Shown here piece by piece: positions 1 through 7,881 of a DNA stretch of 64,000 bases; positions within the stretch are counted from its first letter, which is position 1; every line of letters starts with the position of its first letter. The position numbers and the translations under genes are program-made. Source of the stretch: Halarsenatibacter silvermanii (GTDB lineage: Bacteria; Bacillota; Halanaerobiia; Halanaerobiales; Halarsenatibacteraceae); contig NZ_FNGO01000001.1 in the NCBI RefSeq assembly GCF_900103135.1, positions 1-64,000 of the forward strand. Reading direction: 5' to 3'. The notes beneath the pieces were generated by a model. It ran no database searches. It worked only from the letters and a program-made list of their open reading frames with translations, and was not told the DNA's origin.

Positions 1-50
1 ACCCAATTTTGCTCAATCGAAATGTAAATGTAAAATTTTTGCATAAGTGC

Positions 51-79
51 TTGACCTCTGCAAACACATGTATTATAAT
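51..79 (+). promoter_or_regulatory. sigma-70-type promoter
   Basis: TTGACC at 51-56 and TATAAT at 74-79 are separated by 17 bases, an almost ideal vegetative promoter. A Shine-Dalgarno-like AGGTGG (100-105) and a GTG (112) follow, but the reading frame runs into the repeat that starts at 134 and stops soon after. The promoter therefore appears to have lost its gene. Confidence 0.7.
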
Positions 80-133
80 AATGATATCAATCAAAAAACA
101 GGTGGAAGCCAGTGGATTCAAGAAAACATATTT

Positions 134-454
134 GGATCTTCTTGTTATCAGTGATAAATATCGTATAAGACCACTATCATAACAATAGTGGCTGGAAGAT
201 ATAAAGCAAAGTGATACTCGAAATTTTTCGAAACTCAGGTTAAGTCTATGGCCAAAAAATAGTGTCCCCGGCTCAGGATGTGCCGGGCTGAGCGGGAGCT
301 CAGGGACGAGCTCTCGCGAAGAGAGCGCAATTTTTTGGCCGAAAACTTAACTTAAGCCAAGGAAAAATTTCATTGTGAACGAAGCTTTATATCTTCCAGT
401 ACAACTAAATGAGGTTTTTGACACACCCATTTACCAACTTAAGACAAGAAGATT
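134..454 (+). mobile_element. MITE-like repeat, copy 1 (full length)
   Basis: This roughly 320-bp element begins GGATCTTCTTG and ends with the inverse, ACAAGAAGAT. The last two bases have diverged and I see no clear target duplication. Inside lies a GC-rich core (about 251-341) bounded by the inverted repeat GGCCAAAAAAT / ATTTTTTGGCC. Near-identical copies lie at 14080, 21647 and 45782. It separates a promoter and start codon on the left from the tail of an Rpn-type gene on the right, so it probably inserted into, or mediated a deletion of, that gene. Confidence 0.8.
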
Positions 455-681
455 TCATGAAAGAAGGCGAAGAAAAAGGCATGGAAAGAGGTATTGAAAA
501 GGGTAGAAAAAAGACATTAATAGAAACCTTGCTGGTTTTTGCTTCTGACATATTTTCCCTGGAAGACACTGAAAACTTAGAAAACAAACTAGAAGAAGCT
601 GATATCGATACTTTGGAGAATATCAGAGATAATATTCTTTCTTTAGATAGCATAAATGATGTATACGACATGTTAGAATAA
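409..681 (+). pseudogene. Rpn/PD-(D/E)XK-type nuclease, C-terminal fragment
   Basis: The open frame starts inside the repeat at 409. The native part probably begins about 457 and encodes some 75 residues. These have the Lys/Glu/Gly-rich linker (KEGEEKGMERGIEKGRKK) followed by a short acidic helical tail, typical of the C-terminus of Rpn-family recombination-promoting nucleases. The whole N-terminal catalytic domain is missing. I infer a remnant cut off by the repeat immediately upstream. It could still be translated as a small protein, but no strong ribosome-binding site precedes it. Confidence 0.5.
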
Positions 682-740
682 GTATAGCTTTTGAAAGTGG
701 AGTATAACACAACTCAGAAATATTTGGGGGTGAACCCGGG

Positions 741-1147
741 GTGAAAAAGGAAATTAGCGAAGAAGAGATTGAAGAATACGCCCGCGGTTGGAGAAAGAAG
801 CTGCAAAAAAGGAGGCTGCTCGCAAAAAAAGACTCAGGCGAGCCAGAGAAAAAGTAGATGCTGTGGCTGAACTGGCAGTTGACAGCTTTAATGTGGATGA
901 AGTATGGATATTTGGCTCGCTTGCCACAAAAAAAATGCGTAAAAATTCTGATATAGATATCATGGTTTCTGGCCTCCCCATGGAAAAGTACTGGTCTTTT
1001 TTCAAAAAAGCTGAAGAATTAGCTTACCCTTTTAAGATTGATATTGTACTCCGTGAAAAAGCTTCCAGTGCTCTAAAAAAGAGAGTCAAACGGGAAGGAG
1101 TAAAACTTACAGGTGAAGAAAAAAATAATCAGCTATTTTCAGGGTAA
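741..1147 (+). pseudogene. MNT-family nucleotidyltransferase with a frameshift
   Basis: A GTG at 741 has a good Shine-Dalgarno (GGGGGTGA, 726-733). It opens a frame reading VKKEISEEEIEEYARGW, the usual N-terminus of this family, but that frame stops after about 38 codons. The body of the protein continues in another frame from about 788, with the nucleotidyltransferase signature FGSLATKKMRKNSDIDIM (G-S ... D-x-D). Joining the two needs one extra base in the A-rich run near 792-797. So the gene is either broken by a one-base deletion or read by frameshifting. The TTG at 788 has no ribosome-binding site. Confidence 0.6.
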
Positions 1148-1505
1148 GCCGGAGATTATTGCAGTCTATCTTTTCGGTTCTCTGGCTGATGGGGCTGATG
1201 ATAAATTTTCCCTCAACAGTGATATCGATGTGGCTCTGATGCTGAAGGAGGAGGGCGCGCTACCGACTTTTGACTATCGGCTCCAGGTCATGACTGAGCT
1301 GGCCGATATTCTGCAGAGAGAGGTAGATGTCATTATCTTTTCTCGGGCGGATCTGCGGCTCAAACATCAGATTTTAAAGGGAGAATTGCTAATCGGCCGC
1401 GACAGCAAAGAGAGAATCCGCAGGGAAAAGCGTTCCCGTCAAAAATACCTGGATATGAGGTATTTTTATGATATATACGAAGAAAAACTGGGAAAGGAGC
1501 TGTAA
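1113..1505 (+). CDS. mntA: MntA-type nucleotidyltransferase antitoxin
   Basis: This 130-residue single-domain protein has the minimal nucleotidyltransferase motif: Gly22-Ser23 in YLFGSLADG and Asp37-x-Asp39 in NSDIDVAL. MntA antitoxins use this site to AMPylate their HepT partner. It starts with GTG at 1113, overlaps the end of the preceding frameshifted gene by 35 bases and is followed at once by a HEPN gene, the standard order of MntA/HepT pairs. The spacing between GS and DxD is a few residues longer than the textbook GSX10DXD. Function is inferred from motif and neighbour. Confidence 0.8.
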   Translation: MKKKIISYFQGKPEIIAVYLFGSLADGADDKFSLNSDIDVALMLKEEGALPTFDYRLQVMTELADILQREVDVIIFSRADLRLKHQILKGELLIGRDSKERIRREKRSRQKYLDMRYFYDIYEEKLGKEL

Positions 1506-1509
1506 ATAC

Positions 1510-1932
1510 ATGGTGGATCCAGAAGTAGTTAAAAGCAAACTGATCAAACTGGAGGAATATATCCAGGAACTTAAAGAATATAATGATATTGAGCTGACAG
1601 ACTATAAAAATGATAAAATTAAAAAGCGCTATCTGGAACGAACGCTGCAGCTGGCACTGGAATCAATCCTGGATATCGGCAATCATATTATAAGTGATGA
1701 AAGACTGGGTAGCCCCAACAATAATGCTGATATCATCAAAATCCTGACTGAACATAAAATTTTCGATGTCAGCGAAGAGAAAAAAGAACAGTACATCAGG
1801 ATGGCTAAATTCAGAAACATCCTGGGCCATGATTATGCTGAGATAGAGGATGAAATCATTGTCAATATTTTGAACAATCACCTGGAAGACTTCAAAACTA
1901 TATTCAACTTTTATCGGGATTATATTGGCTAA
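1510..1932 (+). CDS. hepT: HepT-type HEPN toxin
   Basis: This 141-residue alpha-helical DUF86/HEPN protein carries the ribonuclease motif R-x4-H-x-Y at Arg102, His107 and Tyr109 (RNILGHDY). In known HepT toxins Arg and His form the RNase site and the Tyr is AMPylated by MntA. I chose ATG 1510 because AAAGGAG lies at 1494-1500; an upstream in-frame start at 1468 would overlap mntA. With mntA it forms a type VII-like toxin-antitoxin pair. All key residues are present, so it looks functional. Confidence 0.83.
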   Translation: MVDPEVVKSKLIKLEEYIQELKEYNDIELTDYKNDKIKKRYLERTLQLALESILDIGNHIISDERLGSPNNNADIIKILTEHKIFDVSEEKKEQYIRMAKFRNILGHDYAEIEDEIIVNILNNHLEDFKTIFNFYRDYIG

Positions 1933-1976
1933 AATTCCCCAGTTTTTTCTGCACAAGCTTGTTATCAACCACTATA

Positions 1977-2390
1977 TTACCTCCCAAATCTCCCTTCGCG
2001 CAGGCGCTTTTTCTGATATTTTTCCTGCACCGCAAGCAGGGGCAAAAAATCCAGATACTTTCTCATAATGTTTTCCTGAAATTCTCTGCGGAGTGAATTG
2101 GAACGAGTAAAAAGCAGTTTGCCTTTTTGCAGTATTTCATAGGACAGAGTCACTGAAGCATTGTTGAGAATAACAAGATCAATTTTTTCTCCCACAGCTT
2201 TCTCAAGCTCCACAATAACCCTGCTTCTGTAGCCAAAACTACCCGTTTCTTTTATATTTTCTTCATCCACATAAATTGCCAGGTCCACATCACTGAGTTT
2301 GTTATCCAGGCCCGAAACCACCGAACCAAAGATATAGGCAAAGATTATTTCCTCTTTTTCCCGCAAAAGCTCTGTGATTAATTCCTCCAA
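1977..2390 (-). CDS. MntA-like nucleotidyltransferase, orphan
   Basis: About 137 residues from a TTG at 2390, which follows GAGGTGGGAG at a good distance; an open frame extends upstream to 2468 without a better ribosome-binding site. Gly22-Ser23 (YIFGSVVSG) and Asp34-x-Asp36 (LSDVDLAI) give the minimal nucleotidyltransferase signature. It is convergent with the MntA/HepT pair and has no HEPN partner of its own. It could be a second antitoxin or the remnant of another pair. Confidence 0.7.
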   Translation of the reverse strand: MEELITELLREKEEIIFAYIFGSVVSGLDNKLSDVDLAIYVDEENIKETGSFGYRSRVIVELEKAVGEKIDLVILNNASVTLSYEILQKGKLLFTRSNSLRREFQENIMRKYLDFLPLLAVQEKYQKKRLREGRFGR

Positions 2391-2492
2391 AACTCCCACC
2401 TCATTTTCCCCTATCTCTACCTGAAAAAGGTTTATATATACACCATGATTATACCATGGATAATTCAATTTGAAAAAATGATTTAAAAAAAA

Positions 2493-3449
2493 TTAAGCAA
2501 AAATACGCATCTCCAGCCACCACTCATAGTCAGACCCGGGCTTTACTTCTGCTGCTCTCCCGGTCTTATGGGCTAAATATAGATCGTCAAATGCTCCGGT
2601 GCAGGGTTCCAGGGCCAGATTGTAATCACCCTTAAGTTCTCCCAGCGATTTCCATATTCCCAGATAGGGCACCTGCTCTGGCGGGAAATACATCTCCAGC
2701 CGTGCTCCGGTTTCCGGATAAGAAACCCCACAAAATCCCTCCGTCAGCTCACCGGCAGTATAGAATTTTTGACAGGAATCCGGAAGCGAGGGGTCCATAC
2801 TTCTCAAATCCAGCTCCTCTCCGGTCAATCTGCTGATTGTGAAGGGATACCCATGCCTTTCACCCCATCTGCCCAGATAAAGATTTTTGTCCTCCACATT
2901 GATAACCTTCTCCACCTCCCGCGGAAGCATGAGCTCCATATCCTGCTCGTATTTAAATAGTGGATGTGCCGCCCATAAAAAAATCAAAGGTTCATCATTG
3001 TTATTATGTACCCCATAGTCCAGTATGATTTTGTTTTCATCCAGCTCAATTTTTTTATGCAGCCGGCATTTCAATCGGGGCAGCTCAACCGCAAAATCCA
3101 GCGTTTTTTCGCTTTTATCCAGAGAACACTGCCAGCTCTCTGTCCAGACCTCACCGTGATCGGCAAGCTTTAATCCTTGCAAACTTCCCTCCGGATAAAA
3201 ACTGGCATCTATGGTGGGAAACATCTCATCAAATCCACTGGCATCATATTGAGAAAAATCAGCTCCATGGGGGGGCTTTTTGAGTTTATCCGTTTCCCGC
3301 TGAAAGAGAAATTCTCTTCCCTTTCTGAGGTCCTGCAGTGATACCATCTTGCTGCCATAAACAGGTAAAAATTCGGCCCTCAGTATATCATTCTCTATAA
3401 CCACAGAACTGAGCCCTTTATACACACTTTCTTTCAGTTTAGTATTCAT
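2493..3449 (-). CDS. aldose 1-epimerase-like protein (galactose mutarotase fold)
   Basis: About 318 residues with the beta-sandwich pattern of the galactose mutarotase superfamily. Recognisable blocks are WAAHPLF near the middle, where the catalytic His is expected, and LEPCTGAFDDL near the C-terminus, carrying the conserved Glu. These enzymes interconvert alpha and beta anomers of sugars. ATG 3449 is preferred over the GTG two codons upstream because GGGAGAGG lies six bases before it. It is the last gene of the operon after galK, consistent with feeding the alpha anomer to galactokinase. It is shorter and more divergent than classical GalM, so its exact sugar is uncertain. Confidence 0.7.
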   Translation of the reverse strand: MNTKLKESVYKGLSSVVIENDILRAEFLPVYGSKMVSLQDLRKGREFLFQRETDKLKKPPHGADFSQYDASGFDEMFPTIDASFYPEGSLQGLKLADHGEVWTESWQCSLDKSEKTLDFAVELPRLKCRLHKKIELDENKIILDYGVHNNNDEPLIFLWAAHPLFKYEQDMELMLPREVEKVINVEDKNLYLGRWGERHGYPFTISRLTGEELDLRSMDPSLPDSCQKFYTAGELTEGFCGVSYPETGARLEMYFPPEQVPYLGIWKSLGELKGDYNLALEPCTGAFDDLYLAHKTGRAAEVKPGSDYEWWLEMRIFA

Positions 3450-3480
3450 TTCCACCTCTCCCTCTTTTATTTCTCTTTAT

Positions 3481-4668
3481 TTACTTCTGCAATTCACCCG
3501 CTCCCTCGACGATATCGCAGACGTAAATATCTGGATCAATACCGGTCTTTTGACGATAACCGCTGCCCACAAATTCTCTAAATTCTTCAATCACTTCCTT
3601 TTTTACCAGGTTAACCGTGCCGCCCCCGAAACCAGCACCGGTCATCCGGGCTCCCATTGTTCCTTCAACCTCCAGAGCCAGCTCCACCATCAGATCCAGC
3701 TCTTCACAGCTGACTTCATAAAGATCACGCAGACTTTCATGCGAAAGAGTAATAAGCTTTCCGGCTCTTTTAATCTGTCCTGCTTTCAAAGCCTGCAGAC
3801 ATTCCCGCACACGTTCATTTTCTTCCAGGACATGGCGGCATCTCCGCTCAATAATTTCCGGCAATTTTTCCCGGTGCTCTGCCAGCTCAGCCGGGTTGAT
3901 ATCGCGCAGAGCCTTTACTGGTTTTTCCAGCCAGCGATCAAAATATCTCACGGCCTCCTGACACTGCTGCTGTCTTTTATTGTAAGCCGAGCTGGCCAGA
4001 TTGTGCTCAACTCCGGTATCGGCCACCACTATTTTAAAATCCTCCCCTGCCGCCGGCAAAAGCTCAAATTCCTCCGTGCGACAATCCAGAAACATGGCCG
4101 AGTTTTTACGGCCCAGAGCAGAAATAAACTGATCCATTATACCGCATTTCACCCCTACAAATTCATTCTCAGCCCGCCGGCAGATCCGGGCCAGACTGAT
4201 TCTGTCTATATCCAGGCGGTTAAGCCGCGAAAACGTTACAGCTGTCGACACCTCCAGAGCTGCCGAAGAACTGAGTCCAGCTCCCACCGGCACATCACCA
4301 GCAATAACTGCATCCATACCCTGCAGCCTGTATCCAGCTTCCTGCAGAAAATAAGCGATCCCCTGAATGTAATTTATCCAGTTAACTTCTTCATCATAAG
4401 CTATATCATCCAGCTGAAAGCTGGCCTGCTCTGCAAAATTGCAGGAATAAGCCCGCACTTTTTTGTCCGAACGTAATTCTGCGGCTAACACAATTTCCCG
4501 GTCTATGGCTACCGGCAGCACAAAACCATCATTATAGTCGGTATGACCGCCGATCAGATTGACCCTGCCCGGAGCCCTAAAATATTTTAGGGCAGAATCA
4601 GCCCTGGATTTTTTATCTGCAAATACAGTCTTCATGATATCTGCCAGATTTTCTAATCGGTCGGGCAT
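3481..4668 (-). CDS. galK: galactokinase
   Basis: A 395-residue GHMP kinase with all three family motifs: the galactokinase signature GRVNLIGGHTDYNDGFVLP near residue 34, the ATP loop PVGAGLSSSAALE near residue 128, and the C-terminal MTGAGFGGGTV near residue 346. It phosphorylates alpha-D-galactose at C1 in the cytoplasm. It sits between galE (4 bases upstream) and the epimerase-like gene, with AAAGGAG before its ATG. No galT follows, so how galactose-1-phosphate is converted cannot be read from this locus. Confidence 0.93.
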   Translation of the reverse strand: MPDRLENLADIMKTVFADKKSRADSALKYFRAPGRVNLIGGHTDYNDGFVLPVAIDREIVLAAELRSDKKVRAYSCNFAEQASFQLDDIAYDEEVNWINYIQGIAYFLQEAGYRLQGMDAVIAGDVPVGAGLSSSAALEVSTAVTFSRLNRLDIDRISLARICRRAENEFVGVKCGIMDQFISALGRKNSAMFLDCRTEEFELLPAAGEDFKIVVADTGVEHNLASSAYNKRQQQCQEAVRYFDRWLEKPVKALRDINPAELAEHREKLPEIIERRCRHVLEENERVRECLQALKAGQIKRAGKLITLSHESLRDLYEVSCEELDLMVELALEVEGTMGARMTGAGFGGGTVNLVKKEVIEEFREFVGSGYRQKTGIDPDIYVCDIVEGAGELQK

Positions 4669-4672
4669 ACTG

Positions 4673-5680
4673 TCATATCTCCTTTCCTGTTTTGCTCTCG
4701 CCGTATCCTTCAGGATTGCTGGAATGCCAGCGCCAGGCAGTTTCGATGATATTTTTGAGATCTTTATATTCTCTCTCCCAGCCCAGCTCTTTTCTGATCT
4801 TCTCGGAGCTGGCGATCAGAACAGGAGGATCCCCTGGTCTGCGCTCTGCCGGTTCGGCCTCTATCTCCCGGCCGGTAACCTCTCGAGCTGCCTCAATAAC
4901 CTCCTTCACGGAAAAGCCATCACCACTGCCCAGGTTGTAAATACTGCTTTCCCCTTCTTCCTCCAGTTTTTCTAAAGCCAGTATGTGGGCCCGGGCCAGA
5001 TCGCTGACATGAATATAATCTCTGATACAGGTACCATCGCGGGTTTTATAATCAGTGCCGAAAATTTTGAGCTTATCCCGCTGCCTGAGGGCGGTTTTCA
5101 ATACCAGCGGTATCAGATGTGTTTCCGGATCATGATCTTCTCCAATTCCGGCTTCATAATCGGCACCACAGGCATTGAAATAGCGCAGAGATACAAAACC
5201 CAGTCCATAGGCATTATCAAAATCTGCTAAAATTTCCTCATAAAAAAGCTTGCTGCGCCCGTAAGGGCTGGCGGGCTTCGCGGTATCTGATTCTTCAATC
5301 GGTATATTATCCGGACTGCCATAAACCGCAGCTGTTGAGGAAAAAACCATTTTCATCACATTGTGTTCGAGCATAATTTCCAGCAGGTTAAGCCCTGCTG
5401 TCAGATTGTTCTGATAATACTTCTGAGGGTTTTCCATCGATTCCCCTACCAGACTGTCTGCCGCCAGGTGAATGACAGCTCCGATATCATGGTCAGAAAA
5501 AATTTCGTCCAGCTTCTGCCTGTCAGCCAGATCACAGCGGTAAAATTCACCGGCCAGCACCGCCTCCCTGTGGCCTTTCTGGAGATTATCGATAACGACA
5601 ATATCATAGGGGGTTTTCATCAATTCCCTGACCACATGGGAACCAATATAACCTGCTCCTCCGGTTACCAGCACTTCCAT
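4673..5680 (-). CDS. galE: UDP-glucose 4-epimerase
   Basis: A 335-residue extended short-chain dehydrogenase. The NAD-binding motif is at the N-terminus (TGGAGYIGSHVV). The catalytic Ser/Tyr/Lys set is in the SSTAAVYG and YGRSKLFYE blocks, and the sugar-binding region holds YFNACGA. It interconverts UDP-glucose and UDP-galactose. An open frame extends 35 codons upstream, but GGGAGG before ATG 5680 and homology of the Rossmann start fix the start. The ATG lies one base beyond the stop codon of the upstream uroporphyrinogen-decarboxylase-like gene, so translation is probably coupled. Confidence 0.93.
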   Translation of the reverse strand: MEVLVTGGAGYIGSHVVRELMKTPYDIVVIDNLQKGHREAVLAGEFYRCDLADRQKLDEIFSDHDIGAVIHLAADSLVGESMENPQKYYQNNLTAGLNLLEIMLEHNVMKMVFSSTAAVYGSPDNIPIEESDTAKPASPYGRSKLFYEEILADFDNAYGLGFVSLRYFNACGADYEAGIGEDHDPETHLIPLVLKTALRQRDKLKIFGTDYKTRDGTCIRDYIHVSDLARAHILALEKLEEEGESSIYNLGSGDGFSVKEVIEAAREVTGREIEAEPAERRPGDPPVLIASSEKIRKELGWEREYKDLKNIIETAWRWHSSNPEGYGESKTGKEI

Positions 5681-5681
5681 A

Positions 5682-6797
5682 TCAGTTAACCTCCCGGACA
5701 GCGGCAAACATCGCTTCGATATTTTCCGGCGGAGTATCGGGCTGTATATTGTGCGCCGGCGAGAAGATATAGCCGCCATCTTCACTCATAATCTCTATAA
5801 TTTCCTGGCATTTTTCCTTCACTTCTCTGGGTTCTGCCTTTGGCAGCATCTGCTGTACATCGATGGCGCCGTGGAAGGTTATGTCGGAACCATATTCTTG
5901 CTTTAGCTTCTCGGGATCCATACCGGCTGCACTGGTCTGCACTGACTGCAGGATGTCCACTCCAATTTCAATCAGGTCACCGATCAGCGGGAAAATAGCT
6001 CCACAGGAATGGTGAAAAATGCTGGTTTCACCGCTTTTCTCCCTGATAAAATCGTAAAGCTCACGCTGCCTGGGTTTTATGAATTCGCGGTAGGTTTGGG
6101 GAGAGATCATCAAATTGTTCTGCGTGCCCAGATCATCGGCCAGAGCGAATATATGCACATAATCACCGACGGCATCGATATATTTCCGATAAAAATCGGT
6201 ATATATCTCCAGCAGCTTATCCAGGAGGGCATGGGCAAATTTCTGATTCATCTTCAGATCCAGCATAAAATTTTCATATCCCCGCAGACGCTGAGCCTGT
6301 TCAAAGAGGCCTCCAAATATCATATCGGCAATGAGCACATAATCGCTTTCCTGATAAAGCTGGCGAGCTTTTTTCTTTAGCCCTTCGGTGCGGCCTGGAT
6401 CCGACGGATCGGGCCAGTCAAAGGTTTCCAGATCATCAATATCGGCGTCAGCCAGAGGAAATTCCACAATATCATAGTAGATGCCGGCCTGCTGGCGCAC
6501 TATACCGAACTCATCGGCAAAGCGCCCATCTTTTATTTCCAGCTCCCAGCCTTCGGGATCTCCCATGGCCAGCCGGGCAAAATCACAGCCATATTCCTGC
6601 TTGAGAATCTCCGGGGGTTCGATCAAACCCTGAACTATGTCTATCATCTCCGCTTCAGCGTCAAGTTCTTTATACTCCGCCAGCTGTTCATAGGCGCCGG
6701 CTGTCAGCGAAGTTACTATGCTGCCCCCCAGATCAACAGGAACTCTGTCCGGTTCTCTGTGTTCTATTGTCAGCTCAAATCTCTCTCTGGAATTCAA
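5682..6797 (-). CDS. uroporphyrinogen decarboxylase-like protein A
   Basis: A 371-residue TIM-barrel of the HemE/MtaA superfamily. The N-terminal block NSRERFELTIEHREPDRVP and the H-x-C near His263/Cys265 (FHHSCG) are typical of methyltransferase-like members rather than of haem-pathway HemE. Characterised MtaA-type members move a methyl group between a corrinoid protein and a thiol using Zn bound by H-x-C plus a later Cys; here a His (SPAHNIQ) stands where that Cys is expected. It starts with TTG, which overlaps the stop of the partner gene. Its role in a sugar operon is unknown. Confidence 0.75.
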   Translation of the reverse strand: MNSRERFELTIEHREPDRVPVDLGGSIVTSLTAGAYEQLAEYKELDAEAEMIDIVQGLIEPPEILKQEYGCDFARLAMGDPEGWELEIKDGRFADEFGIVRQQAGIYYDIVEFPLADADIDDLETFDWPDPSDPGRTEGLKKKARQLYQESDYVLIADMIFGGLFEQAQRLRGYENFMLDLKMNQKFAHALLDKLLEIYTDFYRKYIDAVGDYVHIFALADDLGTQNNLMISPQTYREFIKPRQRELYDFIREKSGETSIFHHSCGAIFPLIGDLIEIGVDILQSVQTSAAGMDPEKLKQEYGSDITFHGAIDVQQMLPKAEPREVKEKCQEIIEIMSEDGGYIFSPAHNIQPDTPPENIEAMFAAVREVN

Positions 6798-7879
6798 TTT
6801 CCATTCCCCCAGTTGCTGTATCCAGTTTTTTTCACGGTATCCACCATGGCCCAGAAATTCTCCAGAGGCGTATCCAGCTGCAGATGATGGGTGGGGCCTA
6901 TGATAAATCCTCCACCTCTGCCCACCGTCTTCAGACGCTTTTTCACCTCGGAGATAACATCTTCCCGCGAACCGAAGGGCAGCGTCTCCTGTTCATCCAC
7001 AGCCCCCCAAAAGCAGAGCCTGTCGCCGAATTCCTCTTTTAACCGGGCGGGATCCATGCATTTGGGCTGAACCGGGTTAAGCACATCCAGGCCTATATCG
7101 ATCAAATCGGGTATGATGGGTTTAATATATCCATCTGAATGATAGGCTACTTTGACATCTGGATTTATCTCCTTTACCTCACTGATGATATTGGCCATCT
7201 TTCCTCGAAAAAATTTCCGCCACAGCTGAGGAGAGATAAGCATTTTATCCTGAGCTCCCATATCATCTCCCAGCCAGATCATATCAACACCCATACGGGT
7301 CAATCTTTTTGCCACCTGCCGGTGGTATTCATAGGGGATATCGAGTATTTTTTCGGCCAGTTCGGGTTTTTCCAGAAAATCCATAAGCAGACGATCAAGC
7401 CCCCGCAGAGCCCAGGCTGTCTCGAAGATAGTGGTAACCACACCACCGCAGATATAGTATTTATCCCGAAATTTATTCAGTTTTCTCCGGGCTCCCTGAT
7501 AGAGATGATCGCGATCAGGATCAGGTGGCTGATAATCATCAACCATCTCATCTGCGGCCAGCGGATGATCGGTCATCTCCGTATAGCGCCCCTGGCCAAA
7601 GCGGGTCTCGTATTCGACCGACTGCCAGCCCACACCCCATTCATCGACATAATCGCCTTCCTCCTGATAATAGGAGGTCGCCCAGCCCACAGAGGTCAGC
7701 AGCATATCCTGCCCTACCCTTCTCTCCAGCAGGTGATCATCTTCTTCTACTTCCTTTTCTTTCAGATCCATATCCTGTCTTAATCTGTCAGCAAATTCCG
7801 GGGTATAGCTGCAAAACAGGGGGCAGCGGTCGGGTTCTTTTTTCTCCAGTGCCATCTCAACTCTTGTCCTGGGCTGCAA
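6794..7879 (-). CDS. uroporphyrinogen decarboxylase-like protein B
   Basis: A 361-residue paralogue of the downstream gene, same superfamily and similar barrel ends (VNPVQP near 270, GPTHHLQLDTP near 330). The metal motif is altered: His247-x-Asp249 (YHSDG) instead of H-x-C. It starts from a TTG with AGGAGG formed by the last Gly codons of araA, and its stop overlaps the start of protein A, so araA, B and A look translationally coupled. The pair may act as a heterodimer. No corrinoid protein is encoded nearby, so methyl transfer is only a hypothesis. Confidence 0.75.
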   Translation of the reverse strand: MQPRTRVEMALEKKEPDRCPLFCSYTPEFADRLRQDMDLKEKEVEEDDHLLERRVGQDMLLTSVGWATSYYQEEGDYVDEWGVGWQSVEYETRFGQGRYTEMTDHPLAADEMVDDYQPPDPDRDHLYQGARRKLNKFRDKYYICGGVVTTIFETAWALRGLDRLLMDFLEKPELAEKILDIPYEYHRQVAKRLTRMGVDMIWLGDDMGAQDKMLISPQLWRKFFRGKMANIISEVKEINPDVKVAYHSDGYIKPIIPDLIDIGLDVLNPVQPKCMDPARLKEEFGDRLCFWGAVDEQETLPFGSREDVISEVKKRLKTVGRGGGFIIGPTHHLQLDTPLENFWAMVDTVKKTGYSNWGNGN

Positions 7880-7881
7880 TA

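Noticed and set aside
134-454. The repeat as an insertion sequence carrying its own transposase
   Set aside because: At about 320 bp it has no room for one, and its short frames (for example 14206-14523) differ in orientation and content between copies.
3550-4476. Long antisense reading frames over galK and many other minus-strand genes
   Set aside because: They are shadows of well-supported genes, rich in His, Cys and Gln without family motifs.
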